A DNA stretch of 64,000 nt, taken from positions 62,001-126,000 of the IMG/VR virus record IMGVR_UViG_3300027974_001778. One strand, 5' to 3'. Origin of the DNA: a virus. This document shows positions 9,124 through 18,605 of the stretch, piece after piece; position 1 is the first letter of the stretch, and each line of letters opens with the position of its first letter. Position numbers and translations under genes: made by a program. The notes beneath the pieces are model-generated. The model made no database searches. It was not told the origin of the DNA and saw only the letters and a list, made by a program, of their open reading frames with translations.

Positions 9124-10632
9124 ATGTCAATTCTAAGGTCTTACATAGATAAAAATAATACCATCGTATCAAACTCATATGTTAATACAGGAAGAAACCC
9201 TGTTATTGAATTAAATTTTGGTGCTTCGGATTACATAGTTCCTAATTACGGTTACTCAAGATTACTTTTCAACTTAGATTTATCTTTGTTAGAAGAAAAC
9301 ATTGCAACAGGTGTTATATCAACAGGATGTACATCAGCAATGACTCACACACTAAAGATGACCAATACTTCATCATTTGATAATGAATTACTTAATACGT
9401 TCATGTCAAATGAAAGAAGACGTGCAACATCATTTGATTTAATATTATTTAGAATACCTAACGTATCAGGTAATACAGGAAATCCACAATATTGGGATGA
9501 AGGTGTTGGATACGATTATACTGATTTTAATATTGCCCAAGGAAGCTCACAAGGTGGAATTTCTCCATTAACTTACGTCGATAGTAGAGCATTCTCAACA
9601 AGACCATCTAATTGGTACCAAACAACAACAATAGATGATTGGTCTCAACCAGGAGTATACAGTAATACTAATAGTGGCACAGTTAACTATTCAGGTCTTA
9701 CAATCGTTGCAAGACAACATTTTGAGTTAGGTAATGAAGACCTTAACATGAATATGACTGACGAGATAAATGGTATCTTAAACGGTTCTATCACAGGTGT
9801 TACAGGTTGGGGAGTTGCGTATCTTCCTCAAATTGAAAACATCACTGGGTTAACCGATAGTTACAGTGTTGCATTCTTTTCAAGACATACTCAAACTTTT
9901 TACCAACCATACCTTTTAACTAATTATGACGACTTAATTCAAGACGACAGGAATCTATTTTTGAAAAGCCAAGAGAACAAATTGTTTTTATACATTTATC
10001 AGAATGGTGATTTAGTTAATTTAGACGCAGACCCGTTCGTTAGAATTGAAGACCGAAATGGTGACGCGGTAACAGGAATGGCATCATTAACAACTTGTTT
10101 AAGAACTAAAGGTGTTTATGAAGTTGTTGTTCCTAATGGATTTACATCATACCCTACACCTTGTCAATTTTACGATGTATGGTCAGGTTTAACTATTAAT
10201 GGTCAAGGTATTCCAAATGTAACAAATCAATTTACATTACAACAATATAATGCGGGAATTCAGATTGGGCCTCTTTCTAAAGAACCATCTAAATTTGGAT
10301 TTAGTTTTTATGGTATATTACAAAATGAACAAATATTAAATACTGATATTAGAAAAGTTGGTGTGACAATTAAAAAGGCTTACACTGGTCAACAATTATT
10401 AGAGAATGTTTCTTCGTTTTATAGAGTATATGTAAAAGAAGGAACTACTGAAGTTCAAGTCCAAGATTGGACTCCTATCAATAGAACTCCAAACGAATTT
10501 TATTTTATATTTGATATGAGAGATAAAATACCTAATCAATATTATGTAGACATTCAAGTGAATACTTCAGGAGAAAAAGATACTTATAAGAAACAATTAA
10601 CCTTTAATATTGTAAATACAAAACAATCATGA
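9124..10632 (+). CDS. putative virion structural protein, 502 aa
   Basis: Not assigned to a named family. Beta-rich, Asn/Thr/Ser-rich protein without signal peptide; it contains a YQPYLLTNYDDLIQDDRN-like stretch that I associate with structural proteins of marine T4-like phages. Led by its own late box and followed with a 4-nt overlap by a small leader-bearing gene. Probably baseplate, wedge or fibre-connector. Confidence 0.6.
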   Translation: MSILRSYIDKNNTIVSNSYVNTGRNPVIELNFGASDYIVPNYGYSRLLFNLDLSLLEENIATGVISTGCTSAMTHTLKMTNTSSFDNELLNTFMSNERRRATSFDLILFRIPNVSGNTGNPQYWDEGVGYDYTDFNIAQGSSQGGISPLTYVDSRAFSTRPSNWYQTTTIDDWSQPGVYSNTNSGTVNYSGLTIVARQHFELGNEDLNMNMTDEINGILNGSITGVTGWGVAYLPQIENITGLTDSYSVAFFSRHTQTFYQPYLLTNYDDLIQDDRNLFLKSQENKLFLYIYQNGDLVNLDADPFVRIEDRNGDAVTGMASLTTCLRTKGVYEVVVPNGFTSYPTPCQFYDVWSGLTINGQGIPNVTNQFTLQQYNAGIQIGPLSKEPSKFGFSFYGILQNEQILNTDIRKVGVTIKKAYTGQQLLENVSSFYRVYVKEGTTEVQVQDWTPINRTPNEFYFIFDMRDKIPNQYYVDIQVNTSGEKDTYKKQLTFNIVNTKQS

Positions 10633-11099
10633 GTAAGATAATAAAATTAACAGAATTAGATTTGAACCGTTTGGTAATAAAAGTTCTTAAAGAGCAAGAA
10701 CAAGAACAATCTAACTATATGTTCTTTAGCAATTTAGAACAAATAAAAAGACAATGTAATATGATGTTGGATATGGACCCAAATAAAATCGATGACATAA
10801 TCCAAAATGGTCATGATTGGGCAGATGACCATATATCTGAAGCTAAGACTAATATTGACCAAGTATTTGATTTTTTCAAAAATGAAATGTCAAAAGAATC
10901 TGAATATGTTGATTATGAAGATATTCAGGAAGGTAGAAAAAAAACGGGTACCCCACTTTGTTCAAGAGGTAAATCCGCAGCAAAATCAAAATTTAAAGTA
11001 TATCCAAGCGCTTATGCAAACGGATATGCGGTTCAAGTATGCAAAGGTAAAATAAAAGGACTAGATGGGAAAAAACATTGTTCAGGTTCCTATTGTTAG
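10629..11099 (+). CDS. leader-bearing putative cargo protein with YPSAYANG motif
   Basis: A 156-residue protein. Its N-terminus is a short amphipathic helix ending in VLKE (residue 22) followed by Gln-rich sequence, an (I/L)-x-E site of the type cut by T4 gp21-like proteases. The C-terminal third is basic and Cys-containing, with KFKVYPSAYANGYAVQVCKG, a segment recurrent in marine-phage proteins of unknown function, and C-x-G-S-Y-C at the end. May be a packaged virion protein (inference). Overlaps the upstream structural gene by 4 nt. Confidence 0.65.
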   Translation: MSKIIKLTELDLNRLVIKVLKEQEQEQSNYMFFSNLEQIKRQCNMMLDMDPNKIDDIIQNGHDWADDHISEAKTNIDQVFDFFKNEMSKESEYVDYEDIQEGRKKTGTPLCSRGKSAAKSKFKVYPSAYANGYAVQVCKGKIKGLDGKKHCSGSYC

Positions 11100-11123
11100 T
11101 TTGAAAAATTTTTTCTATATTTG
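11093..11123 (+). promoter_or_regulatory. Bacteroidota-type promoter
   Basis: TTG at 11093-11095, 20-nt spacer, TATATTTG at 11116-11123; the ATG of the next gene is only 4 nt further, so the transcript would be leaderless or nearly so. Confidence 0.6.
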
Positions 11124-11127
11124 TTAA

Positions 11128-11538
11128 ATGGAAAATAAAGTTGTGGGGTATGTCCCTCGTTTATTATTTAAAATATATCTGAATCTTAAAGATAAGTTTG
11201 ACCCAAGACCTAAAGTTACGGACGAAGAAATATTTGCTTCAGAAATCTGCAAAAAGTTAATCACTAATCCAACATCAGAGTTAACTATTTCCCCAATCTC
11301 ACACAAGAGAATTATTAAAAACGAAGAAAAAAATATGTATGTTGTAATGGAAGGTTATACTATCCATTTAATTAATCATGTGTACAGTTATAGTGTCTAT
11401 CTACAAGAAACATCTAAGTTTATAGAATTAACTCAAATATTTGATAAAGTTTTAGAAGACAGAAGAGAGGTACTTGAATCTGAAATTAGAAAAAACATCA
11501 AGCATTCATTGAGTAATATTTTGGATAAATTAAATTAA
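11128..11538 (+). CDS. hypothetical protein, 136 aa
   Basis: Not recognised. A mixed alpha/beta protein with a helical charged C-terminus (LEDRREVLESEIRKNIKHSL). Expressed from its own host-type promoter rather than a late box, so it is probably not a virion component. Its end overlaps by 4 nt the end of the convergent gene on the other strand. Confidence 0.75.
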   Translation: MENKVVGYVPRLLFKIYLNLKDKFDPRPKVTDEEIFASEICKKLITNPTSELTISPISHKRIIKNEEKNMYVVMEGYTIHLINHVYSYSVYLQETSKFIELTQIFDKVLEDRREVLESEIRKNIKHSLSNILDKLN

Positions 11539-12224
11539 AAACTTTCTCTAAGAACTTTTCGGATAAGTTCGGTTAATCCTTCATTTTTTGGTTTGTAAGA
11601 AACCATCTTTGGTTTGTTACCAGTACCGACTTTTGAATGCGATTTTTCTGCGGTTCTTTTTTGTTGACATGCGGATTTTTTTTCTGAATCACTCATTTTA
11701 CTTGCAACACCCGCAGCTCGACATTTTGGATATCCTTTGTCACTTGCCTCAGGTCTACCACATGGTGGATGTCCACCACCTTCTTTTTTACGACAAATAT
11801 TTACCCAAGGACCTTTAGGTTGTGAACTTCCTTTTGGTTTTTTTTTTGTACCAAACCATACTGCCAAGTCTTCTTTAAGTGGACCTACGGCTTGTTTAAT
11901 AATTTTTTCAGGGGGTTCAACATCAGCAATATTACTACCATCTTCGTCATTTTGACCTGTATAGAAACTTTTAAGATAATCATCAATACGTGATAACTTA
12001 TCAGTTCTTTTTTCAATCTTGGCTCTTTCTTCAGGTGTTTCTTTAAAATCACCATCAGCTTCTTCATACGCCAATTCAGCATTATTATAATGATAAACAG
12101 GAATATTAAATGGACCTAATTGGTCTTCTTTCCAATTCTGTGGAGCTAATACTATTGGAATTTTAAAATGTCCTGCACTTCCTGAACCTGTTGCTTCTTT
12201 AATATGTTTCTTATTTAATCCCAT
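11535..12224 (-). CDS. late protein with Cys-rich PWVNICR/PPCGR domain (DUF5872-like)
   Basis: I place the start at the ATG at 12224 (MGLNKKHI), 7 nt after a TATTTATA box; the longer frame from a TTG at 12248 would include that box. About residues 130-210 hold GPWVNICRK, HPPCGR, YPKCR and a basic tail, the pattern of the phage family I know as DUF5872. The extreme C-terminus LTELIRKVLRESF resembles the N-terminal (I/L)-x-E leaders found on other late genes here, but placed at the C-terminus. Function unknown; possibly a packaged nucleic-acid-binding protein. Confidence 0.65.
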   Translation of the reverse strand: MGLNKKHIKEATGSGSAGHFKIPIVLAPQNWKEDQLGPFNIPVYHYNNAELAYEEADGDFKETPEERAKIEKRTDKLSRIDDYLKSFYTGQNDEDGSNIADVEPPEKIIKQAVGPLKEDLAVWFGTKKKPKGSSQPKGPWVNICRKKEGGGHPPCGRPEASDKGYPKCRAAGVASKMSDSEKKSACQQKRTAEKSHSKVGTGNKPKMVSYKPKNEGLTELIRKVLRESF

Positions 12225-12231
12225 GTGTATA

Positions 12232-12239
12232 TATAAATA
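12232..12239 (-). promoter_or_regulatory. TATTTATA late box
   Basis: On the minus strand TATTTATA lies 7 nt before the ATG at 12224. Confidence 0.5.
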
Positions 12240-12254
12240 GTTTAACAAACAAAA

Positions 12255-12280
12255 AAAAAGGGTCTCACGGGACCCTTTTT
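12255..12280 (-). terminator. intrinsic terminator
   Basis: Perfect stem AAAAAGGGTC / GACCCTTTTT around a 6-nt loop, with T-runs on both strands; it sits just after the stop of the minus-strand gene 12284-13105. Confidence 0.75.
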
Positions 12281-12283
12281 CAT

Positions 12284-13105
12284 TTATAACTTATTTCCAC
12301 AAGACGGACAGAACTTAAAGTTTGTTTTTGTCTTGGTTCCACACTCAGTACAATATTGTCTAATGTCTTCTGTGGTTTTGTTTTTTGTGCTTGATGGTTG
12401 AATCTTAAAATTAACTTCATGCGATGTATAATAATTAAATTCTTGATATGAATTGGTAAATGACTGATTTGATTCATTTCCTTTTTCGACTATACCCGTT
12501 TCAATTGACTTACTTTTCTTACTTCGGGGTTTACCGTTCAACAACGTTTTTGACGTATCAAATTTGCTTCTCAAATCAGAACTTGTAAAAGTTGCATTTG
12601 ATATATTATAAGTTGACGTAGTTGTTGAATACCCTACTCCTCCTGTAGTACTAATTGTAGTACCAAAATGTGGAATATAATCATTACTACGACTTCCATA
12701 TACTAAACCATTTCCATAGATAGTTCCTGATGATATTGCAAAATTATTCCTTGATGTTTGTTCATCATAGAACTCAATTCTAACATCTCCGTTTAAATCG
12801 ATTGCAGACCTGTTTTCTGACGTATCTTTAACTTCATAGGTACTGAACTCAAACTTGTTATTAGAGTCAAGGAAACGTTCTAAAAAGACCCTCTGACCTG
12901 GTTTCAATACAATACCACTTGTGGAAATGTATTCACCATTCAATTTGACCTTTACAAGGACTGATTTTTGTTTTGGATTATGAAGTTCGAATTCGAAATT
13001 GTCTTTATCTTTTAAAAAGACTATATGGCCGTTATAGACCTTTAGACGTGACTTTTTATTTGTGATGTGCGCAGTCGGTTTGCCCACTTGTGTTGCGTAA
13101 TTCAT
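12284..13105 (-). CDS. putative virion protein with C-terminal zinc ribbon
   Basis: A 273-residue protein. Residues 1-115 form a beta-rich domain (KPTAHITNKKSRLKVYNG, LKPGQRVFLERFLD) resembling phage structural domains seen near marine-phage capsid genes; the middle is Ser/Thr/Gly-rich and disordered; the last 25 residues are a zinc ribbon, YCTECG then FCPSCGNKL (two CxxC knuckles). Its own terminator follows. Function unknown; a decoration or adaptor protein is possible. Confidence 0.65.
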   Translation of the reverse strand: MNYATQVGKPTAHITNKKSRLKVYNGHIVFLKDKDNFEFELHNPKQKSVLVKVKLNGEYISTSGIVLKPGQRVFLERFLDSNNKFEFSTYEVKDTSENRSAIDLNGDVRIEFYDEQTSRNNFAISSGTIYGNGLVYGSRSNDYIPHFGTTISTTGGVGYSTTTSTYNISNATFTSSDLRSKFDTSKTLLNGKPRSKKSKSIETGIVEKGNESNQSFTNSYQEFNYYTSHEVNFKIQPSSTKNKTTEDIRQYCTECGTKTKTNFKFCPSCGNKL

Positions 13106-13231
13106 GTTTTTAAATTTTACAATAGTTTAATGACTACGTTACCAATACCTTTGTGTCCGTGAATACTCAACAGCCATTACGACTGGGGACTGATAACTTA
13201 AAATCTATTAATAAATATAGTAAAAATTTTT

Positions 13232-13261
13232 TTGATGAAAATAAAAAATGTCTTATCTTTG
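13232..13261 (+). promoter_or_regulatory. Bacteroidota-type promoter with palindrome
   Basis: TTG at 13232-13234, exactly 19 nt, then TATCTTTG at 13254-13261. The -7 element overlaps the palindrome TTTGTACAAA (13258-13267), a possible operator. Confidence 0.75.
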
Positions 13262-13278
13262 TACAAAATACAAATAAT

Positions 13279-13503
13279 ATGACCAAAACAATTTATTTTA
13301 TAGGAGTAATATTTTTAATATGTTCTTGTTCGACAACAAAAGAATTTCAAATCCCTATGACAGAAAAAATGTATCAATCGACAAAAAAAAATTATTTAAA
13401 AAATTATACAAAAAACTTTGTTAATTCAATATCAAAAAATGACATTGAATTAATGACTAAGGACAGTATTGTCATACTTTACGATACAACTACTGTTCGT
13501 TAG
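13279..13503 (+). CDS. small lipoprotein, 74 aa
   Basis: Start chosen at 13279, 17 nt after a consensus host-type promoter. MTKTIYFIGVIFLICSC is a lipoprotein signal peptide with lipobox ICSC, so the mature protein should be anchored in an envelope membrane; the rest is short, basic and polar. Its 3' end overlaps the convergent gene by 14 nt. Host promoter and host-style export suggest an early envelope function such as superinfection exclusion (inference only). Confidence 0.7.
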   Translation: MTKTIYFIGVIFLICSCSTTKEFQIPMTEKMYQSTKKNYLKNYTKNFVNSISKNDIELMTKDSIVILYDTTTVR

Positions 13504-15013
13504 TAGAAACTATTATAACATTTGATGGGTATTCTACTCCTTTCTCATTAAATGCTAAATCAACGTTATAACCATTAAAATTAGGTACTTCGCTTATCAT
13601 ACCTCTTTCTTCATATTTTTTTAATCTTCTTTCTGGAATATCCGAAGGTTGTATTTGAAAATTTATTTTGACGGTTTCGTTCCCTTTAAAACTATGTTTA
13701 TAAGGTTTGCTACCTCCAAAAGGATTGATGAAATACCCTAACACCATAGGAGATTTAATATTATAAGTTATAGTTAAAAATTGTTTATTTGATTGTATGT
13801 TTGAAATTATAAGTTTACTATTTTTTGGAAAGAAGGTAGTACCACCATTTGTGTTTGGTACAACTGTAAGTCCTTGGGTGTTAATTATTTCAGTTAATTT
13901 TTCATTATTTTGAGTATTAACTTGGTCCGATAATGATTGTATTTCTTCCGCACTAACATTATCATCTGTAGTTCCTTTTATTGGCATACCACACTTATCT
14001 AAAACTGCTAATATTTTTTGAGAAGTATTTCCTCTTGCAGATTGTGGGTTAACGCAATCGTGATATATTTCAGTACCAGTACCATTAACAATTCTAACCT
14101 CTTGAACTGACGTATGACAATTTGCACTTGAAATACATCTTGTTGAAAGTATTAGTGTTTTTTTGTTCCATTTTGGATTAGAAACAATTTTCTGAACCAT
14201 TTCATTTGTAACGGTAAATTGGGCAGTCCTATCACAATCATTAGGGTTATTGTCTTGCCCACATCCATAATTATTTAAATTTGCAATACCTAATAAAACA
14301 TTATCAATATAAAGTTCAAATTCGGCGTTATTACAGTTGTGTCCACCTCTGCATCGAAATTTTGCATCAGGTTTATTATAGTAACTCACATCTATTACTA
14401 AATTAACTAAGCAATCATAGATATCTTCTGTTTTAGTTGCAGATAAACTAATTTTAAATTTAACATATTGGTCTTCCAAATATTTCACATCTTTAGGGTC
14501 ATCTTTAAGTTTAACATAATCATATTTTTGAGTACCAAGCTCTACATTTGTTTGGGCTTTTGGTATATTTGGCATTGTAGTCAAATACCCTGATTCTACT
14601 AATCCTTGAAAATAATTGGTTAAATATTGTTGTAATTTTTCTCCTCTTAATTTTGCTAATTCTCCTTGTCCTAATGGTTTCTTTAATTCATTATCAAAAT
14701 TAGTTACCTTGGATTCTCCAACTTCAATTTGAATGTTAAGTTGGGTACCGTTATTTGCTTTTGCAAATTGTGCAATTTCTTGTAATTTTAAATCCAAATC
14801 TTTTTTACCCTCACCTAATTTTTCAATAGAATACAATCCAGATGGGTAAGACTTTTTATCCAACGAAATTTCCTTCCCTGTTGTAGTTGTCTTTTCACCA
14901 ACTTTAATTTTTTGTTGTTCGTTGATTAAATATAAATTTTTAGTTGCACTCTCATGCATCATTAATATTCTTTTAACTTCTTCTGTGTCAATATTCCAAC
15001 TTTGCTTAATCAT
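13490..15013 (-). CDS. leader-bearing virion protein with OmpA-like peptidoglycan-binding region
   Basis: A 507-residue protein. The first 32 residues are a helical leader ending LINE before Gln-Gln, a candidate prohead-protease site. Residues about 85-145 (LNIQIEVGES, then LAKLRGEKLQQYLTNYF) match the second half of OmpA-like domains (G.T...N..LS..RA..V...L), suggesting peptidoglycan contact. Later sequence is beta-rich with Cys pairs (CRGGHNC, CGQDNNPNDC). The TATTTATT box ends 3 nt before the ATG. Could be a packaged or tail-associated cell-wall-binding protein. Confidence 0.6.
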   Translation of the reverse strand: MIKQSWNIDTEEVKRILMMHESATKNLYLINEQQKIKVGEKTTTTGKEISLDKKSYPSGLYSIEKLGEGKKDLDLKLQEIAQFAKANNGTQLNIQIEVGESKVTNFDNELKKPLGQGELAKLRGEKLQQYLTNYFQGLVESGYLTTMPNIPKAQTNVELGTQKYDYVKLKDDPKDVKYLEDQYVKFKISLSATKTEDIYDCLVNLVIDVSYYNKPDAKFRCRGGHNCNNAEFELYIDNVLLGIANLNNYGCGQDNNPNDCDRTAQFTVTNEMVQKIVSNPKWNKKTLILSTRCISSANCHTSVQEVRIVNGTGTEIYHDCVNPQSARGNTSQKILAVLDKCGMPIKGTTDDNVSAEEIQSLSDQVNTQNNEKLTEIINTQGLTVVPNTNGGTTFFPKNSKLIISNIQSNKQFLTITYNIKSPMVLGYFINPFGGSKPYKHSFKGNETVKINFQIQPSDIPERRLKKYEERGMISEVPNFNGYNVDLAFNEKGVEYPSNVIIVSTNEQ

Positions 15014-15016
15014 ATT

Positions 15017-15024
15017 AATAAATA
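15017..15024 (-). promoter_or_regulatory. TATTTATT late box
   Basis: On the minus strand TATTTATT lies 3 nt before the ATG at 15013. Confidence 0.55.
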
Positions 15025-15033
15025 TCGTAAAAT

Positions 15034-15064
15034 AAAAAAAGGGTCCCCATTGGGAACCCTTTTT
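15034..15064 (-). terminator. intrinsic terminator after the capsid gene
   Basis: GGGTyCCCA / TGGGrACCC stem flanked by A- and T-runs, between the capsid gene stop and the next minus-strand gene; ends the scaffold-capsid transcript. Confidence 0.75.
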
Positions 15065-15084
15065 AGTATAATATAAGATAATGA

Positions 15085-16893
15085 TTATCTTAATTCTCTC
15101 AAGTCAAATGTTCTTACACCATCAACTGTGATTCTACCGTAGAAACGGTTGTTCACCATTTTCTTAGCGTATCTAGTCATGATACCTTTGATTGGAGTGA
15201 AGTTGAATGGATTGTACATTGTTGGAGTTAATTGTAGAGGTACGTACGGTGCGTAGATGTAACCTGTATCTAACAAAGAAGTTCCTTTGTGACCCATTAA
15301 CACTTGGTTAGGTGGGAAGTAAGGGTCTCTGTAAACTTGGTAACGACCAGCTAAAGTACCAACTCTTTCAATACCCATGTTGTATTGGTCTTGCTCAGGA
15401 GCTGCGTTTGAAACGTGGAAATACTCCAAGTCATCAAAGATTGCACTGATTTCAGAAGAAACAACAATCCAGTTTGCTCCACCTCTTAATGTAGATTTGT
15501 GGATTTGAGCTGAAATTTGGTTGATTGCTGTGATTAAAGTTTGGTTCCAATCTTTTTGAGTGTATGGAACTGCACTTGAACCCAGTCTCTTCCAACCATT
15601 GTAATCCCATCTTAAGTTCCAAGCTGCACCTTTTCTCAAATCTCTTAAGATTTCTCTATCGATTTCCGCTGCAACTTGCTCAGATAATAATGCTGTTAAT
15701 TCAGCTTCAGCGTCAATGTTGTGGAATGCCGCAACGTCTTGAGCCATTTCAGGAGACCATTGTGCTCTTAATTTTCTTTCAGTTACAGAAACTGTTACTG
15801 ACATTAAGTCAAATGAAACCTCACCAATTCTATCTTCGAATTCCAAGTTCTTATAGATTCTATATGTTGCAGAGAATGCTTGAGAGTTAGTTGCGATTGT
15901 AGACGCAAATGTAGAACCTGTGTAACCGTCCATTGAACCACCACAAGTGATACATACTGGTACCTGTAAATCAACTTCTAAATAGATTTTTCCTTCAGCA
16001 TCACATAAGTTGTCATATTGACCACCATCAGTTTTACTGTTAGGGAATACTAACGTAGCGTTGTTGTTACCGTACTGTACAATACCTTTACCATATCTTT
16101 GAGTTACAACTCTGAATAAATAAGGGTTAGTTGTGTTAGCAGAAGTTGTTGCGTTTCCAGCAACACCATAGATAGTCAAATCAGATAAGAAAGCTTCATT
16201 ATCCATTGGTTGACCATCAGGACCGATTAATTTACCAGCTCCATCAGATGCGAAACCTGACATAACTATTAATACTTTTCTATAATCAGAAAGAGTATAT
16301 GCAGAAGGAACTAATTGGTCAGCTAACCATGAAACTGTTGTTACGTTTGCAGTGATTGCAGAATATTGTCCTTTAGAATAGTCAAATAAACCTGGTGGGT
16401 CTAATGCTGGTTCGTTACCTTCGTAGAATCTATCGTAAAGGTCTTTAGTGTTGTTATAGTCATAACCACTGTTTGGAGTTTGGTCCGCAGCTGCGTTTGG
16501 TGAACCATAAGGAGGGTAGTGAATACCTGTGTTCGCCAAGTTTGCAGGGTCAGTGTACGCCTGAATGTTAGGTACGAAGTAGAATAATTTACCAATTGGT
16601 AAGTTCATTGCTTGTACTGAAACGATGTCGTTTGCTAATAATTTAGAGAATACACGTCTAACAATTGGGAAAACCACAGTTTCAAATGCACCTGTATCAG
16701 ATGTAGATGATGCTTCATTAATTAAAAATGATGCTTGGTTTTCGTATAATTGAGCTACGTTTTCTCTCATGTGACCTTTAAGACCTTCTAAAAAGCCTAA
16801 TTTGTCCCATTTGTTGATTGTATCTTCTTTGATAACTTTAAGGTGCTTAAGACCGATGTTACCAACAAGACCTGATTCTAATAATGCTCCCAT
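15085..16893 (-). CDS. major capsid protein, T4 gp23-like
   Basis: A 602-residue protein with typical gp23 text: LLENQ-like QLYENQASFLINEAS, FPIVRRVFSKLLANDIVSVQAMNLPIGKLFYF, and a C-terminal FTPIKGIMTRYAKKMVNNRFYG. The sequence LINE-A puts a gp21-type cleavage after residue 60; T4 gp23 is cut after residue 65. The mature protein would form the HK97-fold hexamers of the head. It lies directly after the acidic scaffold gene, as in T4. No late box precedes it; it is probably read with the scaffold gene. Confidence 0.95.
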   Translation of the reverse strand: MGALLESGLVGNIGLKHLKVIKEDTINKWDKLGFLEGLKGHMRENVAQLYENQASFLINEASSTSDTGAFETVVFPIVRRVFSKLLANDIVSVQAMNLPIGKLFYFVPNIQAYTDPANLANTGIHYPPYGSPNAAADQTPNSGYDYNNTKDLYDRFYEGNEPALDPPGLFDYSKGQYSAITANVTTVSWLADQLVPSAYTLSDYRKVLIVMSGFASDGAGKLIGPDGQPMDNEAFLSDLTIYGVAGNATTSANTTNPYLFRVVTQRYGKGIVQYGNNNATLVFPNSKTDGGQYDNLCDAEGKIYLEVDLQVPVCITCGGSMDGYTGSTFASTIATNSQAFSATYRIYKNLEFEDRIGEVSFDLMSVTVSVTERKLRAQWSPEMAQDVAAFHNIDAEAELTALLSEQVAAEIDREILRDLRKGAAWNLRWDYNGWKRLGSSAVPYTQKDWNQTLITAINQISAQIHKSTLRGGANWIVVSSEISAIFDDLEYFHVSNAAPEQDQYNMGIERVGTLAGRYQVYRDPYFPPNQVLMGHKGTSLLDTGYIYAPYVPLQLTPTMYNPFNFTPIKGIMTRYAKKMVNNRFYGRITVDGVRTFDLRELR

Positions 16894-16930
16894 TTTAAAA
16901 TATTTGTTTTTGTTTTATTTATTTTATTTT

Positions 16931-18547
16931 TTACCCTAACTTACTCATCAAATCCTTCATTCTCATGAATTGAGGATTCTCATAAGTTTTTGATTCAATT
17001 AAGGTAGTTGATGAACCTGAAGTAACTTGTTTAGTTAATTTCGTTTCAACTGATTCATTCATTGATTTAGTTTCACCTTTAGATAATTCACCTTTGATTG
17101 ACTGATAAAGATTTTTAGATTCTTTTAAAGTTTCAACATCGTCAAATCTTCTTAAGATATTAATTTTCTCTTTCTTAGTAGTCGAATGTTCAGTGAACAA
17201 TCTTGTAGCATATGCCAAGTTTGAGTTGAAGATAGCAACTTCGTTAAGTTTTTCTCTGAAAACATTTAACGCTTTTCTATACTCTTCATTCTTTTCTCTC
17301 AACATATTAACTTCTTCTTGAGTAGATTCTACTTTAACACCACCTTTACCATAAACATAGTTTCTGTTATTTGTGATGCCTTTTCTTAGACCTCTACCTT
17401 CTTTGGAACCCATTCCATAAGTTCTAGCAGCTTCTTTAGTTTCTTCCTTTTCGAAAGCTTTTCTTTTTAACGTGTCACCTTTTTTAATAGTGTAATCTTT
17501 ATCACCTTTAAAAGTTTTAGATTTATCACCCTTATTCATTCCGTAATCACCTTCTTTTGTTTCTGCCTTTACAACTTTGGATTTTCCTTCCATATTTGCT
17601 CCTTTTTTGTATTGGAATTTACTAGCTTTACCAGTACCCACTGATTTAGGACCTTCTTTTTTGTCCTCTTTAAATCCACCTACAGATTTTGTATTGTAAG
17701 TAAATTTAGGGCCTGAGCCAATTCCAACACCTTTAGGTTTTACTGTAGACTTTCCTTCTCTAACAGTTCTTCTTTGGTTGTAAGATTCGTCCAAATCTTC
17801 TTCGTCTTCGTCTTCTTGTTCATCAAGTTCTTCGTCTTCATCATCTGATTCCATCATGTCTTCATCATCTGATTCCATCATGTCTTCATCATCTGATTCC
17901 ATCATGTCATCGTCATCTGAGTCTTCGTCGTCTTGTTCTTCGAATTCGATTTCGTACATAACTTCGTCTTCATCTTCTTGGTCTACTTCGATATCTGAAG
18001 CGTCACCGTCTTTTGAAAAAATTGCGTTAATCACATCTTCTGTGTCAACGTCCATTTCATCGATTTCATCTAAATTCATAGTGTCATCATAATTTGTGTC
18101 TTCTTCAGATTCACCAAGCTTAACAAGATATTCTTGGTCAGCGTTACTGTCAGTTAAGTGAATATCGTCACCATCTTTTTTAACGATGATTCCGTCTTCT
18201 TCACCCATTGCTTTAAACACCTTAAGAATTTCTTCATCAGAAGCGTCAGTTAAATCTATTGGACTTTCTTCAGAGTCCATGTCCATGTCTAAATCTAAGT
18301 CCATGTCCATATCATCCGCATTATCAGCATCCATATCAACGTCCACATCTTCTGTGTCGTCATCCATGTCTACATCTACGTCAACCTCTTCTTCATCATC
18401 TTGTTCTGATAGAGATTCTTTTACTAATTGATTGATTTCTTCCTTCATAGTTGAAGCAAGTATTCCCTTTGCGTTTTCGGCAATAGCCTCTTCAACGTTT
18501 TTCATTTGAATGAGTGCCTCTTGTACTAAATTTTTATTTTCTTGCAT
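16931..18547 (-). CDS. prohead core/scaffold protein, gp22-like
   Basis: A 538-residue, extremely acidic protein. Residues 50-120 are Asp/Met-rich and about residues 218-242 contain three copies of an 8-residue unit (MESDDEDM type), encoded by 24-bp direct repeats at about 17840-17900. The C-terminal 130 residues are helical (LREKNEEYRKALNVFREKLNEV). Position between protease and capsid genes is that of T4 gp22, the internal scaffold degraded by gp21. Late box 23 nt upstream. Much longer than T4 gp22 because of the acidic insert. Confidence 0.75.
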   Translation of the reverse strand: MQENKNLVQEALIQMKNVEEAIAENAKGILASTMKEEINQLVKESLSEQDDEEEVDVDVDMDDDTEDVDVDMDADNADDMDMDLDLDMDMDSEESPIDLTDASDEEILKVFKAMGEEDGIIVKKDGDDIHLTDSNADQEYLVKLGESEEDTNYDDTMNLDEIDEMDVDTEDVINAIFSKDGDASDIEVDQEDEDEVMYEIEFEEQDDEDSDDDDMMESDDEDMMESDDEDMMESDDEDEELDEQEDEDEEDLDESYNQRRTVREGKSTVKPKGVGIGSGPKFTYNTKSVGGFKEDKKEGPKSVGTGKASKFQYKKGANMEGKSKVVKAETKEGDYGMNKGDKSKTFKGDKDYTIKKGDTLKRKAFEKEETKEAARTYGMGSKEGRGLRKGITNNRNYVYGKGGVKVESTQEEVNMLREKNEEYRKALNVFREKLNEVAIFNSNLAYATRLFTEHSTTKKEKINILRRFDDVETLKESKNLYQSIKGELSKGETKSMNESVETKLTKQVTSGSSTTLIESKTYENPQFMRMKDLMSKLG

Positions 18548-18570
18548 GAAAAAATTGGTTATTTTAACTA

Positions 18571-18577
18571 ATAAATA
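18571..18577 (-). promoter_or_regulatory. TATTTAT late box
   Basis: On the minus strand CTATTTATT lies 23 nt before the scaffold ATG at 18547. Confidence 0.45.
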
Positions 18578-18605
18578 GTATCAAAATGAAAAAAATTCAT
18601 TTTGG

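Noticed and set aside
16900-16930. Late box for the capsid gene
   Set aside because: Only AATAAATA (opposite orientation) occurs upstream; it could be chance in an A-rich leader, so the capsid gene is treated as part of the scaffold transcript.
17856-18431. Plus-strand Ser-rich frames opposite the scaffold gene
   Set aside because: They are the antisense of the Asp/Glu-rich codons (GAT/GAA repeats) of the minus-strand scaffold gene.
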